Positions 6,427 to 8,329 of a DNA stretch of 8,329 nt are shown in pieces; the stretch's first letter is position 1, and each line of letters begins with the position of its first letter. Both the position numbers and the translations under genes were made by a program. Below the pieces are notes generated by a model, which had not been told where the DNA came from, made no database searches, and saw nothing but the letters and a program-made list of their open reading frames with translations. This DNA comes from an uncultured Bacteriovorax sp. Its GTDB lineage: Bacteria; Bdellovibrionota; Bacteriovoracia; Bacteriovoracales; Bacteriovoracaceae. The stretch is from assembly GCA_946482295.1 (NCBI GenBank), contig CAMLRB010000157.1:1-8329 (forward strand), written 5' to 3'.

Positions 6427-6957
6427 ATGAATGCCAGTACATCTAAGCCAATAGGGGAATTCATCTCCTCTCTTGCTATTGAAAAACGAGTGAAAGAACT
6501 CGCAGACATGATTAATCGTGATTTTAAAGATCAGGAAGTTGTCATCGTCGGCGTTCTCAACGGTTCATTTGTTTTTTGTGCCGATCTGGTTCGGCATTTA
6601 AAAATCCCAGCTCAAATCGAATTTGTTTCACTCAGTTCATACGAAGGAACTCAAAGCTCAGGTGAAGTGAGCTTTCGGCTTGATGTGAAACAATCGCTCG
6701 TTGGAAAAAATGTCATTGTCATTGAAGATATCGTGGACACAGGACTCACGATTTCTTTTTTACTGAAGCACATGAAGCTTAAGCAAGTGAAGACTTTAAA
6801 GCTTTGTTCACTTCTTTTAAAACGTGCGCGTTTAAAAACAGAAGTGGCAATTGATTATTTAGGTTTTGATATTGAAGATAAGTTTGTGATTGGTTACGGC
6901 CTAGATTTCGATGGACGCTATCGCGAGCTGCCTTACATCGGAGTATATGGTGAATAA
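6427..6957 (+). CDS. hpt: Hypoxanthine (guanine) phosphoribosyltransferase
   Basis: The 176-residue enzyme transfers phosphoribose from PRPP to hypoxanthine, and probably guanine, forming IMP or GMP in purine salvage. The PRPP motif is VIVIEDIVDTGLT (96-108), with E100, D101 and the likely catalytic D104. GVLNGSFVF (42-50) is the pyrophosphate-binding loop, with Asn45 where relatives often have Lys or Arg. The mobile loop contains SSYEG (70-74). The base-binding part has K132 in LLLKRARLK, then DKFVIGYGLDFDGRYRELPYIG (151-172) with F153, V154, D160 and R166 in the places of the human purine-binding and Mg-binding residues. ATG 6427 is preferred to the in-frame TTG at 6421 because AGGAG (6416-6420) then stands six bases away, whereas it would touch the TTG. 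The 3' end overlaps the kinase gene start. Confidence 0.94.
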   Translation: MNASTSKPIGEFISSLAIEKRVKELADMINRDFKDQEVVIVGVLNGSFVFCADLVRHLKIPAQIEFVSLSSYEGTQSSGEVSFRLDVKQSLVGKNVIVIEDIVDTGLTISFLLKHMKLKQVKTLKLCSLLLKRARLKTEVAIDYLGFDIEDKFVIGYGLDFDGRYRELPYIGVYGE

Positions 6958-7963
6958 ATCTTTCCAAGCATCTGGTTCTGTTAGAGTGGATCTTTTAGGT
7001 GGGACCCTTGATCTGAATCCTATCAATCTCATTTTACCAAACGTTGTGACGTTAAATCTTGCGACTTCGTTAAAAGCACAAGTAAATGTGAGCGCCGTAG
7101 ATTTTGATGGTGTGGAGATTGTTTCTCACGATTACAATTCAACAGTTCAGTTTCGCTCTGCCGATTTCAAACCAGAGAATTTTCAAAATGGTTTCTTCGG
7201 AAATTTTTCATTCATCATTCAGATCATGAATCTTTTTAATTTGAACCGAAATGTTCGCATGGAACTTTCATCGGGTTCGCCTCCAGGTGCAGGATTGGGT
7301 GGATCTTCGGCCATGGGAGTCACTTGTTACAGTGCTATCGCTGGTTATCTTGGTCAAAAATTCGATCGTATTGAAGCGATTCAAAAAGTTAATTCAATTG
7401 AGGCCAAAATCATTGATTGTCCTGCCGGTTATCAAGATTATTATCCAGCACTTTTTGGAGGAGTCCTTGCTCTTCTTCCTGAACCAGGTGCTGTTAAAGT
7501 TGAACAACTCTATTCAAAAGAATTGAAAGATGTTCTCGAAAATCACCTTACACTTGTTTATTCAAATGAATCAAGAAATTCAGGAATCAACAATTGGGAA
7601 GTTTATAAAGGTTTCTTCAATAAAGATGTTGAGATTAGAAAAGGATTGGGAGAAATCGCCAGACTTTCGCATGAAGCTCTCTTAAGTATGCGAGCTAAAA
7701 ATTACACTGACCTTATCAATTTAATTTCAGCGGAAGGAGAGGAGCGCAGAAAGCTATTTCCTGGCATCTTGACTGAGAACATGAGTTCTCTCCATAAAGC
7801 TCTTAAAGACCATTCTAAACATCTTGGAATGAAAATTTGCGGTGCTGGTGGGGGGGGATGTTTTCTTATCACTCATAAAAAAGAAGATCGTGAACTTGTC
7901 GATCAAATGATCGGCAAATACAACATGAAAAGGCTGACGTTCCAAGTGGACGCACCACTTTAA
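6947..7963 (+). CDS. GHMP-family kinase, sugar-kinase type (HddA/fucokinase/galactokinase-like)
   Basis: The 338-residue cytoplasmic kinase carries the GHMP superfamily motifs. The N-terminal stretch SGSVRVDLLGGTLDL (9-23) matches the sugar-kinase form of motif 1 (R-x-D-x-x-G-G-x-x-D). PPGAGLGGSSAMG (112-124) is the glycine/serine-rich phosphate-binding loop. GYQDYYPALFGG (161-172) has Asp164 in the region of the catalytic aspartate, and ICGAGGGGCFL (297-307) is the C-terminal motif 3. Motif 1 and the DQ/QD-x-x-x-x-x-F-G-G region resemble heptose-7-phosphate kinase (HddA) and fucokinase types more than mevalonate or homoserine kinases, but the substrate cannot be named. The start lies inside the hpt end: GGAG (6940-6943) is 3 bases from ATG 6947 and 6 from the in-frame GTG 6950, so either may be used. 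The motif 3 codons contain a run of eight G bases. Confidence 0.85.
   Translation: MVNKSFQASGSVRVDLLGGTLDLNPINLILPNVVTLNLATSLKAQVNVSAVDFDGVEIVSHDYNSTVQFRSADFKPENFQNGFFGNFSFIIQIMNLFNLNRNVRMELSSGSPPGAGLGGSSAMGVTCYSAIAGYLGQKFDRIEAIQKVNSIEAKIIDCPAGYQDYYPALFGGVLALLPEPGAVKVEQLYSKELKDVLENHLTLVYSNESRNSGINNWEVYKGFFNKDVEIRKGLGEIARLSHEALLSMRAKNYTDLINLISAEGEERRKLFPGILTENMSSLHKALKDHSKHLGMKICGAGGGGCFLITHKKEDRELVDQMIGKYNMKRLTFQVDAPL
7850..7857 (+). repeat. Homopolymeric G8 tract inside the GHMP kinase
   Basis: Eight consecutive G bases span codons of the glycine-rich motif 3 (GGT GGG GGG GGA). Such runs are prone to slipped-strand mutation; a change of one base here would shift the frame about 36 codons before the normal end and destroy the ATP-site motif. 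Confidence 0.9.
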
Positions 7964-7971
7964 GATTTATT

Positions 7972-8329
7972 ATGGAAATTAAAAACATCGGAAGTTTGAG
8001 TATGAAGGGCGGTAGAAATGATAATTTCTATTTCTGCCTCATTGAATACTATTCGGATAGCGGACGATGGTTTTTAAAATCGCTACTTCCCGTTAAAGAT
8101 GAAGACGCTCTTGATAATGATGAGGCCATTCGGGCCTGGATTCATAATTTTGAAGTTAAACAACTCGTAGTGGATTTTCCTCTGTCAAAACCCGCTTGTG
8201 AGACGTGTGAGCTTGAATGCCCCGGAGCGCTGAACTGTCCGGATGATGGTATTACCATTGTAAAAGATAAAATTCGCGATTTGCTCAATGAGGATCAAAA
8301 ACTCATAAACAGCAATCCGAAAAAATACG
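7972..8329 (+). CDS. Unrecognised protein with a four-cysteine cluster, 5' part, truncated by window end
   Basis: An open frame of 119 codons runs from ATG 7972 to the window end without a stop, 8 bases after the kinase stop. I do not firmly recognise it. Residues 4-40 look like three beta strands (KNIGSLSMK, FYFCLIEYY, GRWFLKSLLPV). A helix near 49-60 follows, then strand QLVVDFPLS (64-72), and then CETCELECPGALNCP (76-90), a CxxC-x3-C-x5-C cluster that could bind zinc or an Fe-S centre. The strand order and the VVDFPLSKP turn recall RNase H-like proteins of the DUF429 type, but the usual first acidic residue is not evident. No clear Shine-Dalgarno precedes ATG 7972; GGAAG (7990-7994) lies 7 bases before an in-frame ATG at 8002, a possible alternative start. 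Distance suggests cotranscription with the kinase. Confidence 0.7.
   Translation, partial: MEIKNIGSLSMKGGRNDNFYFCLIEYYSDSGRWFLKSLLPVKDEDALDNDEAIRAWIHNFEVKQLVVDFPLSKPACETCELECPGALNCPDDGITIVKDKIRDLLNEDQKLINSNPKKY

Noticed and set aside
6911..6946. Upstream ATG at 6911 as start of the GHMP kinase
   Set aside because: It would overlap hpt by 47 bases and add residues (MDAIASCLTSEY) with no family counterpart and no ribosome site; GGAG at 6940-6943 points to 6947 or 6950.
7251..7526. Second plus-strand frame of 91 codons inside the GHMP kinase
   Set aside because: It overlaps motif-bearing kinase sequence in another frame and has no recognisable domain.

Overview
The window looks like chromosomal DNA from an AT-rich Gram-negative bacterium. 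The gene content (GldA/GldF/GldG-type ABC system with a DUF4340 protein, class II thymidine kinase, HPRT, GHMP sugar kinase) and the codon style suggest Bdellovibrionota, perhaps a Bacteriovorax/Peredibacter-like lineage. That placement is an inference: no rRNA or other phylogenetic marker is present. I see no transposase, integrase, tRNA, rRNA, CRISPR array or prophage gene, and coding density is high.

Layout. (1) Bases 1-278, minus strand: N-terminal part of a DHH-family phosphoesterase (NrnA/RecJ superfamily), cut by the window edge. (2) Bases 279-412: a divergent intergenic region with a candidate promoter in each direction. Between a strong Shine-Dalgarno and the DHH start codon lies a small inverted repeat that could act as a length-correcting hairpin. 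(3) Bases 413-5585, plus strand: a tight five-gene operon of ABC ATPase, ABC-2 permease, GldG-like auxiliary protein, DUF4340 protein and a small Yip1-like membrane protein. Three of its four junctions overlap by 1 or 4 bases and the fourth is a 7-base gap, so one co-regulated membrane complex is likely. (4) Bases 5586-5743: a non-coding gap with a weak candidate terminator, a candidate promoter overlapping an inverted repeat, and a short AC tract. (5) Bases 5744-8329, plus strand: thymidine kinase (tdk), hypoxanthine phosphoribosyltransferase (hpt), a GHMP-family kinase and the start of an unrecognised cysteine-containing protein cut by the window end. Gaps here are 44 bases (tdk-hpt), an overlap (hpt-kinase) and 8 bases (kinase-last gene).

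How the genes work together. In the first operon the ATPase powers the integral-membrane permease. The GldG-like and DUF4340 proteins are membrane-anchored, with large domains probably on the outer face of the inner membrane, and the Yip1-like protein adds a further multi-pass component. The substrate is unknown, and the gld family names do not prove gliding. The second cluster begins with two nucleoside/base salvage enzymes (thymidine to dTMP; hypoxanthine or guanine to IMP or GMP), followed by a small-molecule kinase of unresolved substrate. Salvage would suit an organism that feeds on nucleic acids of other cells, but these enzymes are widespread.

Most worth a second look: the SD-hairpin-start arrangement of the DHH gene, the five-gene Gld/DUF4340/Yip1 complex, the 8-G run in the ATP-binding motif of the GHMP kinase, and the cysteine-cluster protein at the right edge.
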